64,000 nucleotides of DNA, taken from the IMG/VR virus record IMGVR_UViG_3300042691_031577, positions 46,142 to 110,141 of that record. The stretch is one strand, 5' to 3'. The first letter of the stretch is position 1; every line of letters begins with the position of its first letter. This document shows, in pieces, positions 25,862 through 35,592 of this stretch. The DNA comes from a virus. The notes beneath the pieces were generated by a model, which was given only the letters and a program-made list of their open reading frames with translations, searched no databases and had not been told where the DNA came from. The translations under genes were made by a program, and so were the position numbers.

Positions 25862-26323
25862 TTAGCCAATCAAATCTTTTGTGTAAAACTTTCCAAGAAT
25901 ATTATCATTAATCCATTTGGTTGAATCTTCTAATACTCCATACTGGAATAGGTATTTGCACTCGTAATATGTTAATTCTTTCTTGGTTTTGCAAAGTTTT
26001 AATATTACTCGTATGAATTTATCTTTAGGATATTTCTTTAGATCCTCTTTTATTTCTTGTGACGAACCATAATATGTTTTCCAGTCACTTGGTTTTACTA
26101 CTAATTTAGTTTGTTTAGTTCTACCACGTGTAACTGGTAAGTTGGCTAATTCTTTTTTACCTAATTTAACATTATTTTTATGAAAGAAATTTTTCTTACC
26201 AATATAACTACGACCTGTTTCTAAGTTAGTAGTCATGTAAATATAACCCTCATATTGGGTTGGGTCAAATGATTCGTCGTTAATTAAATCTTCAACTGTC
26301 AAAACTAATTGTATTTGAAACAT
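25862..26323 (-). CDS. GIY-YIG-like endonuclease
   Basis: 153 residues. YEGYIYMTTN and GRSYIGKKNFF give the GIY-YIG pair, with WKTYYGSSQEIKEDL and a Glu in ELTYYECKYLF downstream. T4-like phages encode similar short nucleases. No NUMOD repeats, so DNA-site specificity of the homing type is not shown. Confidence 0.85.
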   Translation of the reverse strand: MFQIQLVLTVEDLINDESFDPTQYEGYIYMTTNLETGRSYIGKKNFFHKNNVKLGKKELANLPVTRGRTKQTKLVVKPSDWKTYYGSSQEIKEDLKKYPKDKFIRVILKLCKTKKELTYYECKYLFQYGVLEDSTKWINDNILGKFYTKDLIG

Positions 26324-26324
26324 A

Positions 26325-26873
26325 TTATATATCTAATATTTTTATATTGTCTTGTTTATCATATCCAAAATTTTCTCTGTTTGCATCAATTCCATACATT
26401 TCTCTTTTAACTTTAGATAATTTAGATAAATACGTAATTAATTTATTATAAAATTTTTTATTATTATTATCTTTTAAAATATCTTTAATAACTTTTATAG
26501 CATCTTTATTATTATTTTCTAAATGTCTAAATAAATAAGCTACTATATCTATATTACTAAAACTAGGAGTCTCAAACACTATTTCTTGTTTAAGACTATC
26601 AACGTCTTTTCTAAATTTATCTACATCTAGTTTTTGTTGAATCATATATCCTTTTTCGTAGTTTACTTTTTCAATTTTAGCAAACAGATCAGGATATTTT
26701 TTACCTAATTGTTCTTCTTCTTGAACATCATATATACTTTCATTACTTAATCTATCAAATACTTTTATAACTAAATCAGGACGGGTTGATAGGTTGTATA
26801 CGTCTTTATACGTACCGCTACCCATTCTTGGTTTTTGTTTTGTATTTAATTCATTAAACATCATATTTAACAA
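26325..26873 (-). CDS. Protein-kinase-like fold protein
   Basis: 182 residues. Gly-rich loop GSGTYKDVY (18-26), VIKVFD with invariant Lys at 37, Glu in EEEQLGKKYPDLFAK, then near the C-terminus GIDANRENFG (catalytic-loop like, D163/N168) and KILDI (metal Asp 181). The chain ends right after the DFG-equivalent, so it is a minimal kinase lacking the C-lobe end. Could phosphorylate a host protein, or be a bacterial-type kinase-like effector. Overlaps the upstream gene by 20 nt; starts at 26864 or 26861 are alternatives. Confidence 0.65.
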   Translation of the reverse strand: MLNMMFNELNTKQKPRMGSGTYKDVYNLSTRPDLVIKVFDRLSNESIYDVQEEEQLGKKYPDLFAKIEKVNYEKGYMIQQKLDVDKFRKDVDSLKQEIVFETPSFSNIDIVAYLFRHLENNNKDAIKVIKDILKDNNNKKFYNKLITYLSKLSKVKREMYGIDANRENFGYDKQDNIKILDI

Positions 26874-27873
26874 TAAAAGCCATGTCTGTATTTGGTGATA
26901 TAAGAATAGGTTTGGCTAATTTAGCTACCGCTAATAAATCATCATCATCGTTATATAAACCAATAGATGTTACATAAGGAGAAAAATCAGATCCCGTAGC
27001 AAAATCTTTTAAAGTTCCATCATTATAATAAAATACTGAACTAGATATGCTAGCGCTTGTTATTGTTCCAGCTTGCATTGATGGATTATAACTAGCATTA
27101 AATTCACTTTCCTTAACTATACACCTTACTTCAGTTTCATAAATAGTGTAATCATTTTGAAATTCAACTCCAATAGGAAATACAGGAGAACTTAAGAAAT
27201 TAATATAATCGTTGTTAGTTATAACACACATTCCTTGACCATAAAATATATTACCTATATGAATAGGAACAAAATCACTTCCGTCTTCGGTTAGATATGA
27301 TGATGTAAGATAGCTAGATGATATATAACCTGTAGATAAAGCATAATATGGGTTTACATATAAACTATCTACATATAATGTAGGAATATAAGTAACATCG
27401 TATAAATTACCTTGTCCATCATCAATCATTACTATTAAAGATGAAGATACTCTAAAACTATATGGCAAAATACTGTTACCGTATAAATCACTACTAATAC
27501 CTAATAGACCTATTCTATCTCCAGAACTTGAAGGAAAATTTTTAATTATATTTAATTCTCCATATTTGTAATAAGATGAAGTAGGTCTTTGAGAAGAGGC
27601 TGATTCGTAATATACTGATACCGCTAATGATTGTGTGTTTAGTGAACTAGTATAAGATTGGTAATAAAGTTGGTTAGCTATTGTATAAACTAAAGATTGG
27701 TATTCTCCATTAGTTGTAGTTGAACCACTAGTTGAAAATGATGTATTAGTACCTATATAGTAGGTAATATATCCATCATTGGGAGTAGCATTATAAGAGA
27801 ATGACCATAGCTTATTAGCTGTGTAGGGGGTTACTGTAGTATCCGATTTGAAAAGCTGTTTGAACGCGCTCAT
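26854..27873 (-). CDS. Tail/baseplate appendage protein, paralog 1
   Basis: 339 residues, Ser/Thr/Tyr-rich beta protein. The C-terminus (FATGSDFSPYVTSIGLYNDD, DDLLAVAKLAKPILI, IVKYDV) is shared with the next gene, showing duplication. The N-termini differ, as expected for interchangeable surface-exposed parts. Same transcription block as baseplate genes; virion role inferred. Confidence 0.8.
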   Translation of the reverse strand: MSAFKQLFKSDTTVTPYTANKLWSFSYNATPNDGYITYYIGTNTSFSTSGSTTTNGEYQSLVYTIANQLYYQSYTSSLNTQSLAVSVYYESASSQRPTSSYYKYGELNIIKNFPSSSGDRIGLLGISSDLYGNSILPYSFRVSSSLIVMIDDGQGNLYDVTYIPTLYVDSLYVNPYYALSTGYISSSYLTSSYLTEDGSDFVPIHIGNIFYGQGMCVITNNDYINFLSSPVFPIGVEFQNDYTIYETEVRCIVKESEFNASYNPSMQAGTITSASISSSVFYYNDGTLKDFATGSDFSPYVTSIGLYNDDDDLLAVAKLAKPILISPNTDMAFIVKYDV

Positions 27874-27882
27874 GCATTTTTA

Positions 27883-28869
27883 TTAGTAATCTAATTTAAT
27901 TCTAATTAATGCCTCTTTAGTAAAATCTTTAACTAATGGTCTTGATAATTTAGCTACAGCTAATAATTCATTATTATCATTGTACATACCAACAGTTGTA
28001 ATATACGTTTGTGGATTATTAACTAAGCTAGTATATAATAAATTACCATTTGAATCTATAATAGAAGGATTAGTAGTATAATTAAATTCACTATTTTTTA
28101 CACGAGTAAAGAAATAACGAGAAGATACTGTTTCTGCTGATTTAGCAGTCATTGGATTTCCTGCTACTCCTGAAGCTGAAATAGCATTAAATATTTTTCC
28201 TTGATTGTTATTACTAGCAAATGATTTAGTAACAGGTGCAACAAAAGATGCTACTGAGTTAGACCCACTTGCTTTTAAAACTACAATGTTAAGATCAGGA
28301 AACATAAATCCATAATATGTTGAAGCAGCACTTGAAGTAAAAGCTGATCCATTACTACCACTGATTATATTGTAATATCTGTTTTCGCCAATAAAATTAG
28401 CTGTACTAGATTCGTTACTGTCATCTGTTAAAAATATTTGAGCACTACCTGATCTAAGCCTTATATTTAAGGCTCCAGGAAGTAATGATTCTTTATATCT
28501 AGCTCTTGAATAATTAATAACATATATATCTTCTGCTGTTGTAGTTCCATCAAAACTAAAATTTACAGTTTCAGTACCGTAAACTAAATTTCTATACTGT
28601 CCGTAAACAATACGACTTGGAGATGAGCCTGTTACAGATGAATTAATTAAAGCTGAGCCTGAACCGTATAAATTACCATATTGTACAGTAAATTGAACAG
28701 ATGATGAAGGATTAGAAGTAACTAAATCGTATACATTCAAATAATATTCTGTGTTACTACTTGCTGTAAAGAATGTAGATAATGTATTAGCATCATTACT
28801 AAATAAACCTCTTACTACGGTTTCTGAACTTACTACTGAATCGTCTTGTGCGTATCTTATAAATGACAT
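27883..28869 (-). CDS. Tail/baseplate appendage protein, paralog 2
   Basis: 328 residues. C-terminal ~90 residues (EFNYTTNPSIIDSNGNLLY, YITTVGMYNDNNELLAVAKL, IRIKLDY) match the preceding paralog. Ser-rich beta structure throughout. Probably a fibre or collar component of the baseplate periphery. Confidence 0.8.
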   Translation of the reverse strand: MSFIRYAQDDSVVSSETVVRGLFSNDANTLSTFFTASSNTEYYLNVYDLVTSNPSSSVQFTVQYGNLYGSGSALINSSVTGSSPSRIVYGQYRNLVYGTETVNFSFDGTTTAEDIYVINYSRARYKESLLPGALNIRLRSGSAQIFLTDDSNESSTANFIGENRYYNIISGSNGSAFTSSAASTYYGFMFPDLNIVVLKASGSNSVASFVAPVTKSFASNNNQGKIFNAISASGVAGNPMTAKSAETVSSRYFFTRVKNSEFNYTTNPSIIDSNGNLLYTSLVNNPQTYITTVGMYNDNNELLAVAKLSRPLVKDFTKEALIRIKLDY

Positions 28870-28881
28870 ATTTTATTATTT

Positions 28882-29535
28882 TTAGATTTTATTTACAACT
28901 AAAGGAATAGTAATTCTAGCACCACTATCTCTACCTACTACTGTAATAGTTGTAGTTAATGATGTCAATGTTGTGCCATATAATGTATTGATTGTTGTAC
29001 CTGTAATGGTAAACGATGTTCCTACTTGGGTTACAGATAATGTAGCTCCAGTTGTTGTATTTAAAGTAGTTCCAGGAGTTGTTGTGGTTATACCAGTACC
29101 TTGGAAAGATGATAATAATCTTCCGTCTGCTACAGTAACTGTGTATCCACTACTTTCAAATGTACTAGTGGCTCCTAGATAATTTAATGTTTGAGGAGTA
29201 ATAGTTAATGAAGCTCCTTGTTTAATGGTAATACTATTGTACCCAATATTAATAACAGGTAATTTAGCTGTTCCACGTGGAAGTGTTACTAATTTATATC
29301 TCATCATTTGAGTATCATTAGGTATAGCTTCTAATACAGGGGTAGCCTCAATAGCTTGTCCATAATATGCTGAGCCTGATGGATGATCAGGATTATATAA
29401 TGTATAATCAATCTCGTCATCTGCTAAAGCAAATTGAGTTATTTGAAATGAACCATCATTACGCGCTAATAATTGGCGTCCTTTTGTGGTTAAAATTGCG
29501 TCTACTGTTATTGTTGTAGGATTTAATATAGCCAT
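28882..29535 (-). CDS. Virion structural protein with Ig-like C-terminus
   Basis: 217 residues. N-terminal segment LTTKGRQLLARNDGSFQITQ then FALADDEIDYTLY is a conserved opening I recall from marine T4-like tail proteins. Residues 115-217 are Thr-rich beta repeats like an Ig/BIG fold (ITGTTINTLYGTTLTSL), often used for host-surface attachment. Confidence 0.78.
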   Translation of the reverse strand: MAILNPTTITVDAILTTKGRQLLARNDGSFQITQFALADDEIDYTLYNPDHPSGSAYYGQAIEATPVLEAIPNDTQMMRYKLVTLPRGTAKLPVINIGYNSITIKQGASLTITPQTLNYLGATSTFESSGYTVTVADGRLLSSFQGTGITTTTPGTTLNTTTGATLSVTQVGTSFTITGTTINTLYGTTLTSLTTTITVVGRDSGARITIPLVVNKI

Positions 29536-29555
29536 TTGTGTATATTTTTACTGTT

Positions 29556-29563
29556 ATAAATAT
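29556..29563 (-). promoter_or_regulatory. Late-type promoter box ATATTTAT
   Basis: Minus-strand ATATTTAT, 20 nt before the ATG at 29535. Confidence 0.5.
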
Positions 29564-32500
29564 TATAATATTCCGTTTTCTTTTAAAGTTTCAACAACGC
29601 CATTTAAATTAGTGGCTAATTCAGGAGACATATATTGTGGTGTCATATACCCTGGGGCATTACCTACTAATTTGGGGGCGTTTATTACTAGTTTAGATGG
29701 GTCTATTTGATATTCTCTAATTAAATATCCATTATTAATAGTAGTTGCTGTTAAATTAGTTGAAATTGATTTATCTAAATAAAGATAAAGATAAAAAAAT
29801 GCTGGGGTAAATATTACAGGAGGAGTCATATCAAAAGATATTATATTGTATACATAATCTTCATTTTGTAAAAATCTAATTTCTTGACCTACTTTAGGTA
29901 TAGTTGGTATAGGAGTGTCGTATCCACCAACTCCAGCAAAACTTTGAGATGTTATATCTTGAGCCCATGGATAATTTAAATCACTATAAATTGTTCCAGC
30001 ATTTTTTGAATAATAAAATATAGACGCTAAATCACTAGAAGCTGTTAATACATTTCTACTATTAGCTCCAAAAGACCAAGATGCCTCTAATCGAGTAAGT
30101 TGTCTTTTATTAATAATACTACCAGTACTATTACTTTCATAAAATGCTAAAGAAGCGGTCACCCACTGAGGATATCCAAGAGTAGTATTACTTCCTGATT
30201 CATTAGTTAATATGACTTTAGGCCATAATAAAGCAGGTCTATATACTGTTGTTGATTGATCTAAATCTGTTTGAGATGACCCAGCTGGGAGTGTAGTGAT
30301 TTGTAAGTTAACAACACTATCTTTTACAAAATTATTAATTAAATTATAATAGTATGCTGAGCCTGTACTAAAATTTACAGTTGTTTGATTACCATCTTTA
30401 TCAACTAAACTATTAATCCATAATGTTGATTTATTTACTAACTCAGGATAAGCACCTCTAATTTCTTTAAATGTTAAGAAAAATGCTTGAAATTTATCTA
30501 TAGCTGATGTTAGACCAAAAGAACCTGAGTCACCGTTTGTAAATTCATTATATCGAGACGATATTATTTTGCTACCATCGTGTCTAGAATTTTTATATGA
30601 TGTTAAAGATAAATACGAATCTTGTAGTTCAGCTGAAGAAGATATAGAGCTTGTTTTTTGTTCTAAAACAATATCTGGTAATCCTGGATTTTCTATTATT
30701 TTTCTAACACTAGATGTTACACTGCTAGATACATTATTAAATAATACATTATAATCAGATAAAGCAAATTTTTCAAGACTTATACTTTCAGTAACATCAT
30801 GTTGTGAATTCCAAACATCAATATCTGTTAAGTATGGATTTTCATTACTTGGTATAAAGTAAGTATCGTATAAATTAACTTTACTACCGCTTATTTCTCC
30901 ATCATAATATGCTGCTTTATCATCTGGTAGATTATCATATAAAAATCCATATTCTGATCCTATGCTTCCACTATTGATTTCACCCTCATGTATACTTTCA
31001 GTTGTGCTCGTAGTAGGGTTAGCATATGCAAACTTATTCCTTTCTAAAACAGGTGAATTAATTGTAATACCAGTAGATAAACTTGTACGAGCAGGTACAA
31101 AACTTTCTAGTGTTTTAAACAATGAATTATCAAAGAACTGAATTAAACGGATAAATCCGTTGTAATCTAAATAAGATGAAGTAAAACCAGAATATGAACC
31201 TGTTCCCTGTTCAAAATATATTTTGCGTTGAATATCTAAATCAGGATAAGTGTTGTAATATTGTTGTCTAGGATCTCCTATATATTCATCCATATCCCAT
31301 GAAGGATTACTAGAAGATATAGATTGAGATATATATAAATCTATCTGTGTTTGGGGTGAAAACGATATATCTACAAACTGCAAATCATTATCTAAGTAAT
31401 CTACAGACGATGTTGGAATTTGTTGGATAGTAGTTAAAGGAGATAAAACGCTTCCTGTACTTATAGTATCAGATAATCTAACTTTGTTTGTACTATACCC
31501 TTTTAAATATTCAGTTTTTGACTCACCTCCATATTCTTTAACATTTAAAATACTACTAGTTACACCAAACATAGTTATTATGTTTTGTAAACCAGCTGTT
31601 GTTCCTTTAGTTTTAACTAATAGAGGTAAATTATGATATATTCGTTTATATAATTCGTATGTTAAGTCTTTTCTAGGTATATTATTTAAGTAGCTACTTG
31701 TAGCCGAGAAATCAGTTAATGAACCACTATATATAAAACTACCGGTATTATTACCTACTATATATTGTTCTAAACTTTCTCCTTCATTACTGTTAAATAA
31801 ATCTATCCCTAATGATTTTAAAACTTGGTAAACTAAATCATTAGATATGCCTTTATTTGGATTATTATTAGCTAAATTAATGTCAGTTACTGATTTTAGT
31901 AGAATCCAAATATTATCAAAATAATGGCCTATCATATTTAGGAAAAGTAAATACTGGTTATTATCCGGATCATCTCTTAAGTATGTAGGTATCCCATTGA
32001 TTAAGTTATTTGCATTTAATTCATCATATATAGAAGCAGATGATATAGCATTATTAAACCATACTGATGCTGATGTTGACCCTGTTGGAAATAACGTGTA
32101 TGGTAGTGTTGAAGTGGATTTAGGCCAAGCGTATGATGTAGATTCAAAATAAAGATATGTTTCGTATCCATCAAAATTAGAAATAATATTATTAATACTA
32201 GCTGAGTATTTGTTAATCTCTAATTTAAGATAAGGATTAAAAGAGGCACTAGATGAATAATTTAAAATAAGATTACTGTAGTCTTCTATATCTTTTACTT
32301 TATTGTAAAATCCATCCAAACGTTGTTCTACAGAACCAAAAAAGCTAAAATTATCATAATCAGTATAATCAACATTAATAGCAATACTATTTGATGTTAA
32401 AGCATTTGATAATTTATTATAAGTATTAGATTGTGTGAGTTGTAATGATGAAAATAAGTTATTATATCCTGAGTATTGAGTAGATATTGTATTTATTTCT

Positions 32501-33318
32501 TTAGAAATAGGGATACTAAAATTAGCTCCTCTTAACATTAATGGTGGTGGAGGAGAGATTAAAGTATCTAAATTAATACTAAAAGCATATGGGCTTACTT
32601 TTTCTTCAACTACCCATAAATCTGCTTTTTCAATAATATTATCTGGTAGAGGGTCATAAAGTTTAAATAGGATCTCATACCCAGCATCTATTTTATCTAA
32701 AGCTATGTTTACCGTTATAACTTGAGTATTTAAACCAAAGTTAACAAGATAATTAATAAAATAAGGAGATGAATTTATTTCATCTATTAAACTATTAGCA
32801 ATAGTTTCTATTTCTTCATTTGATTTAGAAGTAGAAGCTATACTAATTTCTGTTCTATCAGCTGATATTCTTTTTAAGAAAAATGTATCATCAGGTGAAC
32901 CTACTTTATTTTTAAAGAAATTATATTGTGTTCTAAATTCACCTGATCTATACCCAGAATCTTGTAAATCTTTTACAGGATCGATTTCAATAGAGGTAAA
33001 TGAAGAACCGGTATCCGGTGTATTAGAGTTTAATGTTCCTAAATCACTATTTGTTATTTGATTTTCTGAGTTAGGAGCAGGAGTAAATGCTGGGGTTAAA
33101 CCTGAATCTGTTGGAAGTTTAAATTTACTGTAAGCGTAATCTAATCCTAATAATGAAGCCCCACTAACATCGTATATAAAATATTCTATATAATCTGTAT
33201 CAGGATCAAAATAGTTTTGAATTTCTTGTACTCCAATTAATCTAATATCATCTATTGAGTATCTACTGACAATATCAGTATCTGTTATATTTCCTATTAT
33301 CTGAATATTATTGGCCAT
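29563..33318 (-). CDS. Large baseplate/tail structural protein (positional match to T4 gp7)
   Basis: 1251 residues, the largest protein in the window. Tyr/Ser/Asn-rich, with mixed beta and coiled regions and no catalytic motif. Order gp25 - gp6 - ... - this gene parallels T4 wedge genes 25, 6, 7 (gp7 is 1032 residues), so a wedge role is plausible but unproven by sequence. Overlaps the 115-residue gene upstream by 11 nt. Confidence 0.8.
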   Translation of the reverse strand: MANNIQIIGNITDTDIVSRYSIDDIRLIGVQEIQNYFDPDTDYIEYFIYDVSGASLLGLDYAYSKFKLPTDSGLTPAFTPAPNSENQITNSDLGTLNSNTPDTGSSFTSIEIDPVKDLQDSGYRSGEFRTQYNFFKNKVGSPDDTFFLKRISADRTEISIASTSKSNEEIETIANSLIDEINSSPYFINYLVNFGLNTQVITVNIALDKIDAGYEILFKLYDPLPDNIIEKADLWVVEEKVSPYAFSINLDTLISPPPPLMLRGANFSIPISKEINTISTQYSGYNNLFSSLQLTQSNTYNKLSNALTSNSIAINVDYTDYDNFSFFGSVEQRLDGFYNKVKDIEDYSNLILNYSSSASFNPYLKLEINKYSASINNIISNFDGYETYLYFESTSYAWPKSTSTLPYTLFPTGSTSASVWFNNAISSASIYDELNANNLINGIPTYLRDDPDNNQYLLFLNMIGHYFDNIWILLKSVTDINLANNNPNKGISNDLVYQVLKSLGIDLFNSNEGESLEQYIVGNNTGSFIYSGSLTDFSATSSYLNNIPRKDLTYELYKRIYHNLPLLVKTKGTTAGLQNIITMFGVTSSILNVKEYGGESKTEYLKGYSTNKVRLSDTISTGSVLSPLTTIQQIPTSSVDYLDNDLQFVDISFSPQTQIDLYISQSISSSNPSWDMDEYIGDPRQQYYNTYPDLDIQRKIYFEQGTGSYSGFTSSYLDYNGFIRLIQFFDNSLFKTLESFVPARTSLSTGITINSPVLERNKFAYANPTTSTTESIHEGEINSGSIGSEYGFLYDNLPDDKAAYYDGEISGSKVNLYDTYFIPSNENPYLTDIDVWNSQHDVTESISLEKFALSDYNVLFNNVSSSVTSSVRKIIENPGLPDIVLEQKTSSISSSAELQDSYLSLTSYKNSRHDGSKIISSRYNEFTNGDSGSFGLTSAIDKFQAFFLTFKEIRGAYPELVNKSTLWINSLVDKDGNQTTVNFSTGSAYYYNLINNFVKDSVVNLQITTLPAGSSQTDLDQSTTVYRPALLWPKVILTNESGSNTTLGYPQWVTASLAFYESNSTGSIINKRQLTRLEASWSFGANSRNVLTASSDLASIFYYSKNAGTIYSDLNYPWAQDITSQSFAGVGGYDTPIPTIPKVGQEIRFLQNEDYVYNIISFDMTPPVIFTPAFFYLYLYLDKSISTNLTATTINNGYLIREYQIDPSKLVINAPKLVGNAPGYMTPQYMSPELATNLNGVVETLKENGIL

Positions 33319-33655
33319 TTCTACCCGATGTTAATGTCTGTATTGTTTGTTGTGCTGTTAAAACTTCTTGTCTTAAAGTAGTTATTTCTGCTAGTAACGC
33401 CTGAACGTCATCTGTGTTTAAATTAATTCCTAAATATTCCGCTTCTTTTTCTAAGATAAATCTATGAGAATCTGCATCTCCTTCTTTAGGAATTTGAAAA
33501 AATAATTGTTCATATAACGTAAAAAAATCCTCTAATGTAAAACTAAGAGTATCTTCTCCTTGTGTAGTATCAATTAATTGAGAAAATTGAGTATCTACTA
33601 CTTTAGGAAAATTATCTTTGTCAAATATCTGTTTTTGTATAGGTATTTTAGACAT
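33308..33655 (-). CDS. Small virion-associated protein
   Basis: 115 residues. Helical, with a C-terminal coiled coil (LLAEITTLRQEVLTAQQTIQ). Sits between two structural genes with short overlaps, so it probably belongs to the baseplate. Not recognised. Confidence 0.72.
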   Translation of the reverse strand: MSKIPIQKQIFDKDNFPKVVDTQFSQLIDTTQGEDTLSFTLEDFFTLYEQLFFQIPKEGDADSHRFILEKEAEYLGINLNTDDVQALLAEITTLRQEVLTAQQTIQTLTSGRNGQ

Positions 33656-34746
33656 TATCTTATAACTTTAAAATAATAATCTTGGTTTAAAACTAAAACT
33701 TCTTTATTAGACAATACTGTTTTAACTAGTAATTGATAATAACGTTCTGGTTGTAATCCATTCATATAAACATCAAAATAATTGCCTTGTGAATCAGCAC
33801 TTATTTTTGTATAATTAGTGTCGAAATCTACAATAATTTCTTCAGTATCCAAATCTTTTATTGACCAATATGAAGAAGAAGGTAATATTTTATTATTCAA
33901 ATATACGGAAGCAGTTTGGAAAGTCCTAGTAGGAAATTTATCTCTTACATTTACTCTAAAACGTTGTACTGAGTCTTGCTGATATTCGCTCTGATTATTT
34001 GTTATAGTAGCTACTATTAAATCAGATGTGATTTGCGTTAATGAACTACTATAAACTGAGTCATTCCAACGAATTTCTAAACAAGGTGGGTATATAGTAT
34101 GAGTCTCTGCTGAAAAGTATTTAGTTTCAAATTTAGAAGCAGTGGTAAATTCTATAGAATTTGAATGTTTTACTATAAATCCTTCATTAGAAATAGAAGA
34201 GCTTGACCATGCATTTACAGTATTGGTTACCTTTAATTCAATATCTTTTGAACTATTGTGACTGAAGGATTGGCTAGTTTCATATGACCCAGTAAACCAT
34301 AATCCACCACCTGAATTAGAACCTGTGTATGAACCTGTTGTTCCTGCTGGGAATCCTATGCCAAACCATGTACTTCCACTTATTTCATCTCTATATTTCC
34401 AACTAACACCATCAGTAGTTATGGGTGAATCAGCTAATTTACCAGTACCCACATTCCAACTTCCGGATATAGGATAACCATATATTGTATAATCTAATGG
34501 AATTTCACTAGCATATGCTAGATATAGTTTTAGGTAGGCATCATACGTGCTTCCTGAAATTTTATTGCTTATTACGTCTGTAATTTCGCTTTGTGGAAAT
34601 TTTAATAACAAACGTGATACCTCATTGGTACTTGTTATTGTGTAAAATGTACTTAATTCTAATATTTCATCTAATCCTGAATTAAGACTATTATAATATG
34701 AATACAACGTGGCGCTTTTTTCAGGAAATATTTTATAAACTGCCAT
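33655..34746 (-). CDS. Virion beta-sandwich protein, DNRLRE-like
   Basis: 363 residues. The pattern of residues 1-210 (VYKIFPEKSATLYSYYNS, LLLKFPQSEI, YLKLYLAYASE, SWNVGTGK, GFIVKHSNSIEF) resembles DNRLRE/carbohydrate-binding beta sandwiches. C-terminal ~130 residues (VQRFRVNVRDKFPTRTFQTA) form another beta domain. Likely a tail or baseplate decoration that touches host glycans; inferred. Confidence 0.72.
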   Translation of the reverse strand: MAVYKIFPEKSATLYSYYNSLNSGLDEILELSTFYTITSTNEVSRLLLKFPQSEITDVISNKISGSTYDAYLKLYLAYASEIPLDYTIYGYPISGSWNVGTGKLADSPITTDGVSWKYRDEISGSTWFGIGFPAGTTGSYTGSNSGGGLWFTGSYETSQSFSHNSSKDIELKVTNTVNAWSSSSISNEGFIVKHSNSIEFTTASKFETKYFSAETHTIYPPCLEIRWNDSVYSSSLTQITSDLIVATITNNQSEYQQDSVQRFRVNVRDKFPTRTFQTASVYLNNKILPSSSYWSIKDLDTEEIIVDFDTNYTKISADSQGNYFDVYMNGLQPERYYQLLVKTVLSNKEVLVLNQDYYFKVIR

Positions 34747-34765
34747 AAATATAGTTTTTATACAT

Positions 34766-34773
34766 ATAAATAT
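34766..34773 (-). promoter_or_regulatory. Late-type promoter box ATATTTAT
   Basis: Minus-strand ATATTTAT, 19 nt before the ATG at 34746; a second copy overlaps that ATG. Confidence 0.45.
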
Positions 34774-34857
34774 GGCAGTTATAAATTTTTATTTATATAT
34801 CGTAATTATCTATAAAATCAGGATATTCTTCCTCTATTACTTCCATAATTTGGTCAC

Positions 34858-34959
34858 TTAGTTAGCTTTTAAAGAAGCAATTACTTTACGATTTTCTTGT
34901 ATACGTTTTATATTTTTTAAAACGTTTTTTCTGTTGCGTTTTTTAGGTTGACTTTTCAT
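34858..34959 (-). CDS. 33-residue highly basic peptide
   Basis: ATG at 34959 overlaps the TAA of the lysin gene (TAATG). Sequence MKSQPKKRNRKNVLKNIKRI then QENRKVIASLKAN: 13 Lys/Arg of 33, one amphipathic helix. Coupling to the lysin suggests it is translated. Could bind nucleic acid or membrane. Not recognised. Confidence 0.55.
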   Translation of the reverse strand: MKSQPKKRNRKNVLKNIKRIQENRKVIASLKAN

Positions 34960-35549
34960 TACTTAATATCAGCACTTTCAATTAAAGTATAAGTAAATGA
35001 TGGGCCATGGATTTTAGCTGCTTCACGAGCAATAACCATGAATGCTTCAAAATCAGCTGCTTTTTTAAACACTTGACATCCTTCAGACCAGTTTTCTACA
35101 TAAGTAGAATCAACACCTGCTTTATGAATATTAATACCAAAAATACCTTCTTGTATTTTAGTTTCATCATAAGTCATGTCTTTGTTTGCATCACGATAAA
35201 CTTTAACTGGTTTAGCTTGTTTTAAAGCCTCATATTTACCTTGGTGTAAACCTAAAGTGTGTGAACCACGATATTGTCCTTCAACTAAACGAGCAACACC
35301 TGCTGCGTTGTGAAATTCTTTTACACCTTTAGTACCTGGATCAGTTGTGCACTGCCATTGTTTAAATACCCAGTTACCACCTACTTTGTAAGATACAGTC
35401 ATTGTATCATCAAATACGTTTGTAACTTTGTTACCTGTTGCTGAGTTACGAACACCAACAATATTTAGATCGTAATCTTTAGTTCCTTCGAACCATACAT
35501 AACCTTTTGCTTTTACAGCTGCTTCGATTTGTTCTTTTGTGTATGCCAT
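34959..35549 (-). CDS. Predicted peptidoglycan-acting lysin, L,D-transpeptidase-like
   Basis: Start taken at the ATG at 35549 (MAYTKEQIEAAVKAKGY), 21 nt after ATATTTAT; the longer frame to 35600 would cross this promoter. 196 residues. FGINIHKAG (His 142) and NWSEGCQVF (Cys 158) form the His...S-x-G-C signature of YkuD-type L,D-transpeptidase/carboxypeptidase folds. Probably the endolysin or a wall-remodelling enzyme. No signal peptide, so export needs a holin. The lipoprotein gene lies next upstream. Confidence 0.7.
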   Translation of the reverse strand: MAYTKEQIEAAVKAKGYVWFEGTKDYDLNIVGVRNSATGNKVTNVFDDTMTVSYKVGGNWVFKQWQCTTDPGTKGVKEFHNAAGVARLVEGQYRGSHTLGLHQGKYEALKQAKPVKVYRDANKDMTYDETKIQEGIFGINIHKAGVDSTYVENWSEGCQVFKKAADFEAFMVIAREAAKIHGPSFTYTLIESADIK

Positions 35550-35570
35550 AATTATAAGATTTATTTTCCT

Positions 35571-35578
35571 ATAAATAT
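35571..35578 (-). promoter_or_regulatory. Late-type promoter box ATATTTAT
   Basis: Minus-strand ATATTTAT, 21 nt before the lysin ATG at 35549. Confidence 0.5.
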
Positions 35579-35592
35579 GGTATATACATGTT

